Translations under genes and position numbers: made by a program | Shown: piece after piece, positions 1 through 8,787 of the stretch | Layout of the letters: every line of letters starts with the position of its first letter | How positions within the stretch are numbered: position 1 is the stretch's first letter | Notes under the pieces: model-generated | Seen by the model: only the letters and a program-made list of their open reading frames with translations | Told to the model about the DNA's origin: nothing | Database searches by the model: none | Origin: Paludisphaera borealis | GTDB lineage: Bacteria > Planctomycetota > Planctomycetia > Isosphaerales > Isosphaeraceae | Length of the DNA stretch: 64,000 bases | Direction of reading: 5' to 3' | NCBI RefSeq assembly: GCF_001956985.1 | Contig: NZ_CP019082.1 | Coordinates: forward strand, 7,130,001-7,194,000

Positions 1-2
1 AA

Positions 3-689
3 GCGCTGGGGGCCGGGGACGTCAAGACGAGCGTCGGCAAGCCGTTGAGCTGGACGACCAGCTCGAACGCCGACGTCGCCGAGTGGACGTTTCGCGCGGG
101 GACGCTGCGCGTCACTCGCACGGCCGTGATGCTGCGAGGCCGCAAGATCGCGATCCTCGCCGACATGGTCGAGGGGATCAAACCGCCGACGAGCCTGGAA
201 ACGCGCTGGGAGTTGCCGCCGGGGAGGATCGCCGAGCCGATCGCCGACTCGCGGGCGTTGCTGCTGCGGACCGGAGTGGCCGGGGCGTCGGCCCAGGCGA
301 TCCCGTTGGCCTTGCCATCGCTGCCGTACCAGACCGATCGCGGGCGGTTCGGCTTCGAGCCGGCCACGCGGGAACTCGTGCTTTCGCAGGCCGCGACCGG
401 GGCGCGGGCGTGGCTGCCGCTGCTGCTCTCGTGGGACCACGCTCGACACCGCAAGCGGTTGCAATGGCGGGTCTTGACGGTCTCGGAGAATTCCCAGGTC
501 TGTCCGCCCGAGACCGCCTGGGCGGCCCGGGTAAGCTGGGGACGAACCGAGACCTTCGTCGTCTACCGCAGCCTCGGGCCGACGGCCCGGAGGTCGTTCC
601 TCGGCTGCTCGACGTCCGCCCGGCTGTTTGTAGGTCGATTCACGCCCGAGGGGGACGTCGAGCCGATCGTCGCGATCAAGGAATCATGA
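3..689 (+). CDS. C-terminal part of an unrecognised protein (5' end outside window)
   Basis: The reading frame is open from base 3 with no start that is clearly the true one (a TTG at 45 is only the first in-frame alternative start), so this is the 3' part of a gene that begins upstream of the window. The visible 228 residues hold no obvious signal peptide or membrane segment and no catalytic motif I can name. The composition, with many short beta-like stretches ending in a segment around FVVYRSLGPTARRSFLG, would fit the C-terminal beta-sandwich of a heparinase- or polysaccharide-lyase-like protein, but that is a guess. It ends 21 bases before the convergent gene at 711-914. Confidence 0.7.
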   Translation, partial: ALGAGDVKTSVGKPLSWTTSSNADVAEWTFRAGTLRVTRTAVMLRGRKIAILADMVEGIKPPTSLETRWELPPGRIAEPIADSRALLLRTGVAGASAQAIPLALPSLPYQTDRGRFGFEPATRELVLSQAATGARAWLPLLLSWDHARHRKRLQWRVLTVSENSQVCPPETAWAARVSWGRTETFVVYRSLGPTARRSFLGCSTSARLFVGRFTPEGDVEPIVAIKES

Positions 690-710
690 CGATCGGCTCC
701 GAAGTGTGAT

Positions 711-914
711 TCAGGAGACGCGGCGGGGCTTCGAGAGGATGGCGGTCAGCGAGAGCGCGATGTAGACGAGCGTGACGACGGCCATCGTGGTGCCGAGGTG
801 GAAGTGGCTCTTGGCGAGGCTCGCCTGACCGCTCCGAATCCAGAGGCCCAGGACGACCTGGAGCACGATCAGGAACGCCGACAAGGTTCCGAGTATGATA
901 AGAAGCGGCTTCAT
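711..914 (-). CDS. Small two-helix membrane protein
   Basis: This 67-residue protein starts at ATG (914). It has a first hydrophobic segment at about residues 3-25 (LLIILGTLSAFLIVLQVVLG) and a second at about 42-60 (TMAVVTLVYIALSLTAIL). A short polar loop with Ser, His and Lys joins them, and the tail is basic (KPRRVS). It is probably an inner-membrane protein with both ends on the same side. It is convergent with the gene ending at 689. I do not recognise a family or function. Confidence 0.65.
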   Translation of the reverse strand: MKPLLIILGTLSAFLIVLQVVLGLWIRSGQASLAKSHFHLGTTMAVVTLVYIALSLTAILSKPRRVS

Positions 915-1053
915 CGTGGTATAACACCTGAATCCAAAAAGAGAGCGAAAAGGCCCAGCGCGAATCCTCTTTCAACAAGATACCCGATGGGCCGACGTCC
1001 GTCATCCGGTGGGCGGTCCCACGGCAACCGCCCGGCGGGCCGTCGCGAGCATG

Positions 1054-1193
1054 CCTTCTCCCCTTTGCGGGAGTAGGTGGCCGGAACAGCCGGATGAGGG
1101 GGGAATCACGGGGGGGCTTTCGAAGGCTGAGGCGATCGAAGACCCCTCATCCGCCCCTTCGGGGCACCTTCTTCCCGCATGCGGGGAGAAGGG
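1054..1193. repeat. Imperfect inverted repeat in the intergenic space
   Basis: Two arms of about 50 bases face each other. The left arm (1054-1103) runs from CCTTCTCCCC to GGATGAGGGG. The right arm (1143-1192) runs from CCCCTCATCC to GGGGAGAAGG and is close to its reverse complement, with several mismatches and a 39-base centre. Each arm also has a small internal hairpin (TTGCGGGAG-type on the left, CCGCATGCGG on the right). This is the organisation of a short palindromic intergenic element. No gene is seen between 915 and 1283. Confidence 0.65.
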
Positions 1194-1283
1194 AATTAAT
1201 GCCTCCGCCCCGTGCGCAACCCAATGGCAAACCGCGCGAACTCAGTGATTCGTCGTCCCCCTCGTGAGCGTGCAGCGACTTCA

Positions 1284-1985
1284 ATGAACAGCGATCGGAT
1301 TCGCGACAACCTTCTCTCTGTCCACGACCGCATCGCCGTAGCGGCCCGGCGCGTCGGCCGGCGCCCGGAATCGGTTTCGCTGGTGGCGGTCACCAAGAAG
1401 TGGCCCGTCGAGCTGATCCGTCCCTTGATCGAGGCGGGCGCCCGCGACCTCGGCGAGAACTACCCCCAGGAACTCTGGCGGAAGGTCGAGGCCCTCGCCG
1501 ACGCCCCCGGGCCGCTCCGATGGCACCTGATCGGCCACCTTCAGGGCAACAAGGCCAGGCGAACCCTGCCGCTCGTGCGTGCGATTCATGCGGTCGATTC
1601 GCTCAAGCTGCTGCGGACGCTCGACGAGCTGGCGGCCGAGTTTTCCGACCCGCCGGTCGTCTGCCTCCAGGTCAACACCTCGGGCGAGGAGGCCAAGCAC
1701 GGTTGGTCGGACGACGCGATCCTGGCCGACGCCGAGGCGATCGCCGCATGTCAGCGGATTCGGGTCGTCGGCCTGATGACCATGGCCGCGTGGGGGACGG
1801 ACGCCGAGTCGGCCCGGCCCTCGTTCGTCCGGCTCCGAGCCGTTCGCGACGCCCTCGCGATCCGTTCCGGCCTCGCCTTGCCCGAACTTTCGATGGGGAT
1901 GTCGAACGACTTCGAGACGGCCGTCGAGGAAGGCGCGACGCTGGTCCGCGTCGGCTCGGCGCTGCTGGAAGGGGTCGACGCATGA
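1284..1985 (+). CDS. yggS: YggS-type pyridoxal-phosphate homeostasis protein
   Basis: This is a 233-residue cytoplasmic protein of the alanine-racemase-N-terminal (PLPBP/YggS) family, which binds PLP and buffers vitamin B6 without a known catalytic reaction. The PLP lysine is in VAVTKKW (about residue 38). Further family motifs are DLGENYPQEL and WHLIGHLQGNKAR, and the phosphate-binding end is LSMGMSNDFETAVEEGATLVRVGSALLEG. I chose the ATG at 1284 because the family normally starts just before helix 1. The longer in-frame extension from 1212 carries an Arg-rich, repeat-derived sequence. It overlaps the next gene by four bases (ATGA), which suggests translational coupling. Confidence 0.95.
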   Translation: MNSDRIRDNLLSVHDRIAVAARRVGRRPESVSLVAVTKKWPVELIRPLIEAGARDLGENYPQELWRKVEALADAPGPLRWHLIGHLQGNKARRTLPLVRAIHAVDSLKLLRTLDELAAEFSDPPVVCLQVNTSGEEAKHGWSDDAILADAEAIAACQRIRVVGLMTMAAWGTDAESARPSFVRLRAVRDALAIRSGLALPELSMGMSNDFETAVEEGATLVRVGSALLEGVDA

Positions 1986-2314
1986 TCGAGTTGACGCAGG
2001 CCAAGAACGGCGTGATCGTCCCCGTGAACGCCCAGCCCGGCGCCCGCCGCAACGCGATCGTCGGCGAGCGCGCCGGGGCGATCCGCGTGGCCGTGACCGC
2101 CGCCCCCGACAAGGGCAAGGCGAACGCGGCGATCCTCGAACTGCTGGCCGAGGCGCTCGAATGCCGGCCGTCGGAAATCGGCCTCGTCTCGGGCGAGACC
2201 GCGCGGCAGAAGCGCGTGCTCCTCGTCGGCTTGACCGTCGACGAGGCCGCCCGCCGGATCGCCAGAGCCCTGCCCGCTTCCGAGCCGTCGTCGCCCGCCG
2301 CCGGCTCGTCCTGA
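1982..2314 (+). CDS. yggU: DUF167/YggU family protein
   Basis: This is a 110-residue protein of the DUF167 (YggU) family. It shows the expected PVNAQPGARRNAIVG and APDKGKANAAILELLAEAL stretches and the end SGETARQKRVLLVG, about 100 residues being usual for the family. The molecular function is not established. The tail after residue 96 is a short Pro/Ser-rich extension. The gene starts inside the stop codon of yggS (ATGA overlap). That pairing of yggS with a DUF167 gene is common in bacteria and suggests one transcript. Confidence 0.92.
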   Translation: MIELTQAKNGVIVPVNAQPGARRNAIVGERAGAIRVAVTAAPDKGKANAAILELLAEALECRPSEIGLVSGETARQKRVLLVGLTVDEAARRIARALPASEPSSPAAGSS

Positions 2315-2368
2315 AAAAATCATCCTGCTGACATCGTCTCGTGATCTCGTTTCGAAACCTGAGAAGCC

Positions 2369-3670
2369 ATGCCTGCATACCCTGCCGAGCTTGTCGTTGA
2401 AACCTGGACCGGCGCGCCTCCCGAGGCGAGCGTCCGCGTGCCCGGCTCGAAGAGTCTGACCAACCGGGCGCTGATCGTCGCCGCCCTGGCCCACGGGCCG
2501 AGCCGGCTGACTGGCGCGCTCGACAGCGACGACACCCGCGTCATGGTCGACGCCTTGAAGGCGCTCGGGATCGCCGTCGAGCACGACCGCGACGCGGCGC
2601 TTATCACGATCGAGGGCTGTAACGGCCGGTTCCCCGTCGACAAGGCCGACCTGTTCGTCGGCAACTCGGGGACGACCCTGCGGTTTCTGACCGCCGCGCT
2701 GGCCGTCGGAAAAGGCTCGTACCGGATCGACGGCGTGCCGCGAATGCGCCAGCGGCCGGTCTCGGACCTGCTCCAGGCGCTCAACGGCCTGGGATCGAAC
2801 GCGAAGAGCGAGTTGGGGACCGGCTGCCCGCCCGTTGTGATGGAGGCCGACGGCCTCGACGGCGGCTGGGCGTTCGTCCGCGGCGACGTTTCCAGCCAGT
2901 TCCTCAGCGGCCTGCTGATGGCTTTGCCGTACTCCAGGGAGGAGACGGTCGTCGAGGTCGAGGGGACGCTCGTCTCCCAGCCTTACATCGCCATGACCCT
3001 GGACGTGATGCGCGCCTTCGGCGTCGACCCGAGCAATCGCAAGAACCGCCGGTTCGTCGTCCACCCCGCGCTTTATCAGGGTCGCGAATACCGCATCGAG
3101 CCCGACGCCTCGGCCGCCAGCTACTTCTTCGCGCTGGCCGCGATCACCGGCGGTTCGATCACCGTCGAAGGGCTCGACGAGGCGACCGTCCAGGGCGACC
3201 TGGATTTCGTCGATGTGCTCGAACACATGGGCTGCACGGTCCGTCGTGAAGCGGGGAAAACGACCGTGATCGGCGGGCCGCTACGGGCGGTCGACGTCGA
3301 CATGAACGCGATCAGCGATACGGTGATGACTCTGGCGGTCGTTGCCCTCTTCGCCGACGGCATCACCCGGATTCGGAACGTCGGCCACATCCGCCACAAG
3401 GAGACCGACCGCATCAACGCCCTGGCCGTCGAGCTGCGCAAGCTCGGGGCCGTGGTCGACGAACACCCCGACGGCCTGGTCATCCAACCGCCGTCGCCCT
3501 CGGAATGGAAAGCAGCCTCCATCGCCACCTACGACGACCACCGGATGGCCATGTCGTTCGCGCTCGCCGGCCTGAAGATCCCCGGCGTGACGATTCTCGA
3601 CCCCGGTTGCGTCGCCAAGACCTACCCAGGGTTCTGGGACGACCTGGCGGCGGTGCGGACGAAAGCCTAA
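2369..3670 (+). CDS. aroA: 3-phosphoshikimate 1-carboxyvinyltransferase (EPSP synthase)
   Basis: This 433-residue enzyme joins phosphoenolpyruvate and shikimate-3-phosphate to make EPSP, the sixth step of the shikimate pathway, in the cytoplasm. Family signatures are PGSKSLTNRA (25-34), the PEP-binding GNSGTTLRFL (98-107), RMRQRPVSDL (125-134), the later HKETDRINAL, and YDDHRMAMSFALAG near the C-terminus. Length is normal for a stand-alone AroA. It begins 54 bases after the DUF167 gene and may share its transcript. A convergent gene ends at 3762, and a small GGGCGG/CCGCCC hairpin (3714-3731) lies in the gap. Confidence 0.97.
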   Translation: MPAYPAELVVETWTGAPPEASVRVPGSKSLTNRALIVAALAHGPSRLTGALDSDDTRVMVDALKALGIAVEHDRDAALITIEGCNGRFPVDKADLFVGNSGTTLRFLTAALAVGKGSYRIDGVPRMRQRPVSDLLQALNGLGSNAKSELGTGCPPVVMEADGLDGGWAFVRGDVSSQFLSGLLMALPYSREETVVEVEGTLVSQPYIAMTLDVMRAFGVDPSNRKNRRFVVHPALYQGREYRIEPDASAASYFFALAAITGGSITVEGLDEATVQGDLDFVDVLEHMGCTVRREAGKTTVIGGPLRAVDVDMNAISDTVMTLAVVALFADGITRIRNVGHIRHKETDRINALAVELRKLGAVVDEHPDGLVIQPPSPSEWKAASIATYDDHRMAMSFALAGLKIPGVTILDPGCVAKTYPGFWDDLAAVRTKA

Positions 3671-3761
3671 AGCTTCAGAAGTGCCCTCGATGAACGAGCG
3701 CGATTTTCTTGTAGGGCGGGTATCGCCGCCCAACCCCTTCATGCCATATGGAGGGTTCAAG

Positions 3762-4277
3762 CTACGCGCCTGCCCGCAGGTGCTTGATGAACTCGAGCCG
3801 CTTCGAGACGACGACATCCTTGTCGCCCATTGCGACATACGAGATCGGATCGATCCTTTCGATCTGCGCCCAGAACCGCTCCTGAATCGGAAACAGATAG
3901 TCGAGTCCGTGCCTGTCCAATGTCGGATCGAACGTCCTGTAACTCTCCTCAACCGCTACGAGGGTGTAGCCGCCGTAATTCACGAAGACTTCGGGCTGCC
4001 ACTCGTGGGCCGGCGGCCGGTCGAGGAGATACCACTCGTCATACTGGTCACGCGGGATATCGATCCCATCATCGACGGGAGGGCTAACCGCAACGTTCCT
4101 CCCCGCCGTCCAACCAGCGGCAATTTCCTCTGGATAAAGGCGGCACGTCCCACTGTCGATGGAGGTGATGCAAAGGCGATCCCCGGGGTGGAAGCGGAGA
4201 GTGGCCGCCTCAAGCGTCGGTAATTCCCGAGACGAGACAAGCCAATAGTAGCTTCCCCATCGCCCCGACTGAACCAT
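3762..4277 (-). CDS. Hypothetical protein with a strong RBS
   Basis: This 171-residue protein is unrecognised. I start it at the ATG at 4277 because GGAGG lies five bases upstream (4283-4287); the frame is open further, to 4370, but without a ribosome site. It has no signal peptide or membrane segment. It is rich in Trp and Tyr (GRWGSYYWLVSS, YDEWYLLDRP, VNYGGYTLV) and ends in a basic helix. Size and composition resemble SMI1/KNR4-like or immunity-type proteins, but no diagnostic motif is seen. The coding sequence looks less GC-rich than its neighbours and sits alone between aroA and aspS, so recent acquisition is possible. Confidence 0.7.
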   Translation of the reverse strand: MVQSGRWGSYYWLVSSRELPTLEAATLRFHPGDRLCITSIDSGTCRLYPEEIAAGWTAGRNVAVSPPVDDGIDIPRDQYDEWYLLDRPPAHEWQPEVFVNYGGYTLVAVEESYRTFDPTLDRHGLDYLFPIQERFWAQIERIDPISYVAMGDKDVVVSKRLEFIKHLRAGA

Positions 4278-4650
4278 ATGGGCCTCCTTCCGCATCGCAC
4301 GAGCGGCCGACAGACGGCAAAGACTGCTGGCCGATGTTCCGGGAGACTTTGCAGCAATGAGAACTATCATTCTCTCCCTGGCGGACGATCACAAGACCCA
4401 TCAGGCGCGGATGAGGTTCTTGCGTCGTTCTGTCATGGCACCGGTCGGCATAAGCTCTCTCGGAATCGAGGCGATGCCCTGAACAACCGGATCGGCGAAA
4501 GTGTCAGAACGCAGGCGACGCCTTGACGCTTCCGAATCGGCCGGGGTATCGTGATCGACCGGGGGGCCGGCCCGTTCGGCCTTCGGCGGGCTCATTTTAA
4601 GCCCGGAAAACACCAGAACTTGTGGCAATCGACAGGCCGCCGAGCGAACC
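4278..4650. other. Intergenic region before aspS
   Basis: These 373 bases separate a minus-strand gene from aspS. They should hold the promoters of both divergent genes. I found no convincing -35/-10 pair, riboswitch, tRNA or small ORF here; only GC-rich partial palindromes occur around 4558-4600. Confidence 0.5.
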
Positions 4651-6417
4651 ATGCTGCTGAAACGAACGCATACTTGCGGGGAATTGACGAAGGAGCACGT
4701 CGGCCAGGCCGTTGCGCTCAACGGCTGGGTCGACGCCTGGCGCGACTTCGGGGGCCTGGTCTTCATCGACATTCGCGACCGCTACGGCGTGACGCAGGTC
4801 GTCTTCGAGCCCGAGGCCGGCGCTGAGCTGCAAGCCCAGGCGCGCGAGCTGCGCAACGAATACGTGGTCGGGATTCGCGGGACCGTCGCCGCTCGACTGC
4901 CGGGCAAGGAAAACCCCAAGCTCAAGACCGGAGCCGTCGAGGTCCGGGCGGTCGAGCTGGTCGTCTACAACGCCTCGCCGACGCCCCCGTTCGAGATCAA
5001 CGGCCCCGAGCCCAACGAGGAGTTGCGGCTCAAGTACCGGTTCCTCGACCTCCGCCGCCCCGAGCTTCAGCGCGTGTTCATCCTCCGCCATGAGATCGGC
5101 CAGCTCATGCGGAAGGTCATGACCGACATGAACTTCCTCGAAGTCGAGACGCCGGTCCTGGGCCGGAGCACGCCCGAAGGCGCCCGCGACTTCCTGGTCC
5201 CCAGCCGGGTCCATCCCAGCCATTACTACGCGCTGCCGCAGTCGCCGCAGCTCTACAAGCAGCTCCTGATGGTCTCGGGCTTCGACCGCTACTTCCAGAT
5301 CGCGCGATGCTTCCGCGACGAAGACTTGCGCGCCACCCGCCAGCCCGAGTTCACGCAGCTCGACGTCGAGATGTCGTTCGTCGAAGACTACGACGTCATG
5401 ACGATGATGGAAACGCTGGTCGCGGCCATGGCCAAGCAGTTCGGCGGCGAGGAGCTGAAGCTGCCGCTGTACCGGATCGAGTACCACGATGCGATGGAGC
5501 GGTTCGGCAACGACCGGCCGGACCTCCGGTACGCGCTGGAGCTGAAGGACGTCGCCGACATCGCCGAGGAGACCGAGTTCCGCGTCTTCCAGCAGGCCAA
5601 GGAGGCCGGCTACCGGATTCGAGGCATCTGCGCCCCCGGCGGCGGCCAGGCGTACAGCCGCAAGGACCTGGACGGCCTCACCGAGTTCGCCGGCTCGTTC
5701 GGAGCCAAGGGCCTGGTCTGGCTCAAGGTCGAGGCCGAGACCTTCGCCGGGCCGACCGCCAAGTTCTTCAAGCCCGAGGTTCAGGCGAAGCTTCGCGAAC
5801 GGTTCGACGCCAAGGCCGGCGACTTGATCCTGATCGTCGCCGACACCCAGGCGGTGACCAGTCAGTCGCTCACGAACCTCCGCTCCCGGCTCGCCGCCGA
5901 GCTGAAGCTGTACGACCCCAAGACGTTCCACTACTCGTGGGTCATCCACTTCCCGCTGCTGGCCTGGGACGCCGAAGAAGGACGCTACGCCGCCGAGCAT
6001 CACCCGTTCACCATGCCGATGGTCGAAGACCTGCACTTGCTCGACACCGATCCCGCCAAGGTCCGCGCCCAGGCGTACGACCTGGTCATTAATGGCGAAG
6101 AGGCGGGCGGCGGCACGATCCGCGTCCACGATCCGGTCATCCAGTCGAAGATCTTCGCCCTGCTCGGCCTCTCACCCGAAGAAGCCGAAGAGAAGTTCGG
6201 CTTCCTGCTGAGCGCCCTGCGCAACGGCGCCCCGCCGCACGGCGGCATCGCCCTGGGCTACGACCGCCTGGTGATGCTCTACGCCGGCCTGACCAACATC
6301 CGCGACTGCATCGCCTTCCCCAAGACCGCCAAGGGGACCGACCTGATGACCGGCGCCCCCGGAACCGTCGCGCCGCGCCAGCTCAAGGAACTGCACATCC
6401 GCCCGGCTCTGGACTGA
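4651..6417 (+). CDS. aspS: Aspartyl-tRNA synthetase, bacterial type
   Basis: This 588-residue class II synthetase charges tRNA-Asp. It has an N-terminal OB-fold anticodon-binding domain (LNGWVDAWRDFGGLVFIDIR, about residues 24-43), class II motif 1 around FLEVETPVLGRSTPEGARDF, motif 2 (RCFRDEDLRATRQPEFTQLD), the bacterial GAD-type insertion between motifs 2 and 3, and motif 3 (GIALGYDRLVMLYAG) near the end. The overall length is that of bacterial AspRS, not the short archaeal type. Motif 3 has GYDRL where GLDRL is more usual. A strong stem-loop follows at 6445-6478. Whether it also makes Asp-tRNA-Asn cannot be told here. Confidence 0.97.
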   Translation: MLLKRTHTCGELTKEHVGQAVALNGWVDAWRDFGGLVFIDIRDRYGVTQVVFEPEAGAELQAQARELRNEYVVGIRGTVAARLPGKENPKLKTGAVEVRAVELVVYNASPTPPFEINGPEPNEELRLKYRFLDLRRPELQRVFILRHEIGQLMRKVMTDMNFLEVETPVLGRSTPEGARDFLVPSRVHPSHYYALPQSPQLYKQLLMVSGFDRYFQIARCFRDEDLRATRQPEFTQLDVEMSFVEDYDVMTMMETLVAAMAKQFGGEELKLPLYRIEYHDAMERFGNDRPDLRYALELKDVADIAEETEFRVFQQAKEAGYRIRGICAPGGGQAYSRKDLDGLTEFAGSFGAKGLVWLKVEAETFAGPTAKFFKPEVQAKLRERFDAKAGDLILIVADTQAVTSQSLTNLRSRLAAELKLYDPKTFHYSWVIHFPLLAWDAEEGRYAAEHHPFTMPMVEDLHLLDTDPAKVRAQAYDLVINGEEAGGGTIRVHDPVIQSKIFALLGLSPEEAEEKFGFLLSALRNGAPPHGGIALGYDRLVMLYAGLTNIRDCIAFPKTAKGTDLMTGAPGTVAPRQLKELHIRPALD

Positions 6418-6444
6418 GCGTTTCTCGAATCGATCGAACCGAAC

Positions 6445-6482
6445 GAACGCCGTGTGGCATAAAAACCACACGGCGTTCTTCG
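6445..6482 (+). terminator. Intrinsic terminator of aspS
   Basis: A perfect 13-bp stem (GAACGCCGTGTGG, 6445-6457, with its complement at 6466-6478) with an eight-base A-rich loop is followed by the T-rich TTCG/TT stretch. It lies 28 bases after the aspS stop. Confidence 0.8.
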
Positions 6483-6510
6483 TTGATCCTTCACGCCGTC
6501 GAGAAACTTG

Positions 6511-6538
6511 TTGACAGGGGCGACCGTCGGGATAGATT
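6511..6538 (+). promoter_or_regulatory. Sigma70-like promoter candidate
   Basis: TTGACA (6511-6516, perfect -35) is followed 16 bases later by TAGATT (6533-6538, four of six matches to TATAAT). It lies just after the aspS terminator and just before the exported protein at 6606. The expected transcript start near 6545 would leave only about 10 bases before an ATG at 6555, or about 60 before the ATG at 6606. Confidence 0.5.
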
Positions 6539-6605
6539 AATGGGCAAGCCAATCATGCGTTGGTCCTGTCTCATTCACTCGTTCCGGATGTGCGAAGCCG
6601 ACTCC

Positions 6606-7061
6606 ATGATGTTGCCGCGAACGCGACAAACGGGGTTCCACCGAGTCTTGACGCTGCTGGCGTTCGTGCCGGCCTGCGTCTGGTTCTCGGCTCCGGCCCA
6701 GGCTGGATGCGCCCATCCCGCCGGCGCGTCGCGGAACGGCATGTCGGACTACCGGCTCGACTCGCTCCGGATCTTCGAGATCGGCGGCCTGTTCTCGCGA
6801 ACGGAAACCAGGCCGATCGAAACGCCCTGGTCGGCCCCGGCGGACCGCCCCTGTTCGGGGCCGAACTGCAAGCGGAACTCGACGCCTTCCCAGGCGCCCT
6901 CTCCCATTCCATTCTTGCTCCGGATCGACGGCTGCCTCTCCGCGTCGCGGCTCGATCGAGCCCCCCAGTGCGCGTCGGCCCTTCTGCCCGTGGAGCCCGT
7001 CCTTTCCCGCATCCACGCGGCGAACTCCCTCGAACGCCCTCCGCGGCCTTCGGCCTCCTGA
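6606..7061 (+). CDS. Exported small Cys-containing hypothetical protein
   Basis: This is a 151-residue protein with a clear Sec-type signal peptide. The n-region is MMLPRTRQTGFHR, the h-region is VLTLLAFVPACVWFSAP, and a likely cleavage site is AQA|GC near residue 32. The mature part has scattered cysteines, including PCSGPNC, and is Pro/Ser-rich with no recognised domain. An earlier in-frame ATG at 6555 is also possible and would sit almost at the predicted transcript start. The reading frame is supported mainly by the signal peptide and the preceding promoter. The last 60 residues are Arg-rich and low in complexity, so the true end of conservation is uncertain. Confidence 0.55.
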   Translation: MMLPRTRQTGFHRVLTLLAFVPACVWFSAPAQAGCAHPAGASRNGMSDYRLDSLRIFEIGGLFSRTETRPIETPWSAPADRPCSGPNCKRNSTPSQAPSPIPFLLRIDGCLSASRLDRAPQCASALLPVEPVLSRIHAANSLERPPRPSAS

Positions 7062-7317
7062 TCCCGCCCGCCCCCTGACGCATTCTCGACGGCCTGTCGC
7101 GGCGCGCCCGAATCGCGCGCTTGTTTCGCGACGGGATCTCGTCCTCGCTCCGGGACGCGGCGGCATTCCATTCCACTCCTCACGATGAGATTCCGCGCCC
7201 GACGTCCGCGTCGGGCGCCGGCTGCATCAACACATTCACTAGGCTCGGGGCGGCTGCCTCCGAGTCCGTCCTCATCTTCTCGTCATTCGCATCGCTTCTG
7301 TTTCAGGAGTCTGGATC

Positions 7318-8280
7318 ATGGTGTGTACTCATCTCCGTCGTCGCGCGGGTTTCACGCTCATCGAGTTGCTGGTGGTCATCGCGATCATCGCGGTGCTGAT
7401 CGCCTTGCTGTTGCCGGCGGTGCAGTCGGCCCGCGAGGCCGCCCGGCGCATCCAGTGCACGAACAACCTCAAGCAGATCGGCCTGGCCTGCCATAATTAC
7501 CACGAGTCGCGCGGGGCGTTGCCCGGAGCCGATATGGTGTTCAATAAGACCGAGTTGTCGGCGCTCAGCATGCTGCTGCCGATGATGGAGCAGACCAACG
7601 CCTACAACTCGATCAACTTCGACTTCGGCTACAACGACCCCAACAACACGACGGCGATGTTCACGGTCGTGAGCGGGTTCGTCTGCCCTTCGGACCAGAG
7701 CGATCCCCTGCCGGCCCTGGGTGGCCAGACCAACTACATGGCCGACATGGGGAGCGGGATCGTCTGGCAGGAGTCGATCGGCGGCAACGCCGGCCTGCCG
7801 GTCCCCAACGGCATCTTCCACGGCAACAGCGCGACACGGTTCGCGGCGATCACCGACGGCCTCTCGAACACCGGCATGTTCGCCGAGCGCGTCATGGCCG
7901 ACGGCAACACTGCTCAGGTCAGCCCCGTGTCCGACGTCTTCTTCTCGCCCCTGGCCCCGACGACCGTCGACCAGGCGTATCAGATGTGTCAGGCCGTCGA
8001 CATCACCAACCTCCAGAACCAGTTCCCGCTGTTCATGGGAGCGCCCTGGCTGTGCGGGCAGCACATCTTCCAGCACATCAGTCCGCCGAACGGCCGCTCG
8101 TGCGGGTTCTTCGTCGCCCTTCGCGCCACGATGCCCCCCAGCAGCTTCCACCCCGGCGGCGTGAATCTGCTGCTGGCCGACGGCTCGGTTCGGTTCGTCA
8201 AGAACACCATCGACCTCGCGACGTGGCGGGCGCTCGGGACGATGGGCGGCGGCGAAGTGATCAGCAGCGACAGCTACTAA
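7318..8280 (+). CDS. DUF1559 prepilin-like protein
   Basis: This 320-residue protein belongs to the DUF1559 family, greatly expanded in planctomycetes. The N-terminus carries a type IV pilin-like methylation/cleavage motif ([17 protein letters not shown], residues 11-26), after which a prepilin peptidase would cut. The hydrophobic helix and [20 protein letters not shown] follow. The C-terminal family signature is [19 protein letters not shown]. The substrate-binding or structural role in the envelope is not established. An AGGAG ribosome site precedes the ATG. A lipoprotein gene follows after 34 bases, an arrangement often seen in this phylum. Confidence 0.95.
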   Translation: MVCTHLRRRAGFTLIELLVVIAIIAVLIALLLPAVQSAREAARRIQCTNNLKQIGLACHNYHESRGALPGADMVFNKTELSALSMLLPMMEQTNAYNSINFDFGYNDPNNTTAMFTVVSGFVCPSDQSDPLPALGGQTNYMADMGSGIVWQESIGGNAGLPVPNGIFHGNSATRFAAITDGLSNTGMFAERVMADGNTAQVSPVSDVFFSPLAPTTVDQAYQMCQAVDITNLQNQFPLFMGAPWLCGQHIFQHISPPNGRSCGFFVALRATMPPSSFHPGGVNLLLADGSVRFVKNTIDLATWRALGTMGGGEVISSDSY

Positions 8281-8314
8281 GCCAGGCCGCGAGCCAGCAA
8301 AGGAAGACTCCACG

Positions 8315-8716
8315 ATGTTATTCGATCTCAGATCCCGCCGGTCCGCGTGCGGCGCGTTGGCGATGCTCGTCGCCCTGTCGGTCGCCGGCTGCTCCGGCGG
8401 CGTCGCGAACCCCGTCGACCCGGACCGCGCCCGGGTCGCGCTCAAGTCGGCCCTCGACCACTGGAAAAGCGGCGGCGATCCGCTGTCGATGCCCACGTCG
8501 GCCACCCCCATGACCGTCCAGGACCTGGAGTGGCAGTCGGGGGCCAAGCTGGTCGATTACGAAGTCCTCGGCGACGGCGAGCCAGCCGACGCCAACCTCC
8601 GCGTCAAGGTGAAGCTCACCCTGGCGGGCAAGGGCAAGAACGCCGAGAAGACCGTCAACTACCTGGTCACCACCAGCCCCGCCGTCACGGTCTTCCGCGA
8701 CGCCATGAGGCGCTGA
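8315..8716 (+). CDS. Small predicted lipoprotein
   Basis: This is a 133-residue protein with a lipoprotein signal peptide: a basic start, the hydrophobic stretch ACGALAMLVALSV, and the lipobox VAGC, with the modified cysteine at about residue 26. The mature part is a small alpha/beta domain (DRARVALKSALDHWKSGG, then beta-rich VKVKLTLAGKG). It closely follows a DUF1559 gene and is probably co-transcribed with it. Function unknown; such lipoproteins recur beside DUF1559 genes. Confidence 0.85.
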   Translation: MLFDLRSRRSACGALAMLVALSVAGCSGGVANPVDPDRARVALKSALDHWKSGGDPLSMPTSATPMTVQDLEWQSGAKLVDYEVLGDGEPADANLRVKVKLTLAGKGKNAEKTVNYLVTTSPAVTVFRDAMRR

Positions 8717-8787
8717 CGTACAGCCGCGTTCGTCTCGATCGATTCTCGGGTCCGCCGATTCCCATTCACGATCAAAGGATTCTGGAA

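Noticed and set aside
1212-1283. Longer N-terminus for the YggS protein
   Set aside because: The extension is Arg/Pro-rich, has no ribosome site, and the family starts at the residue given by ATG 1284.
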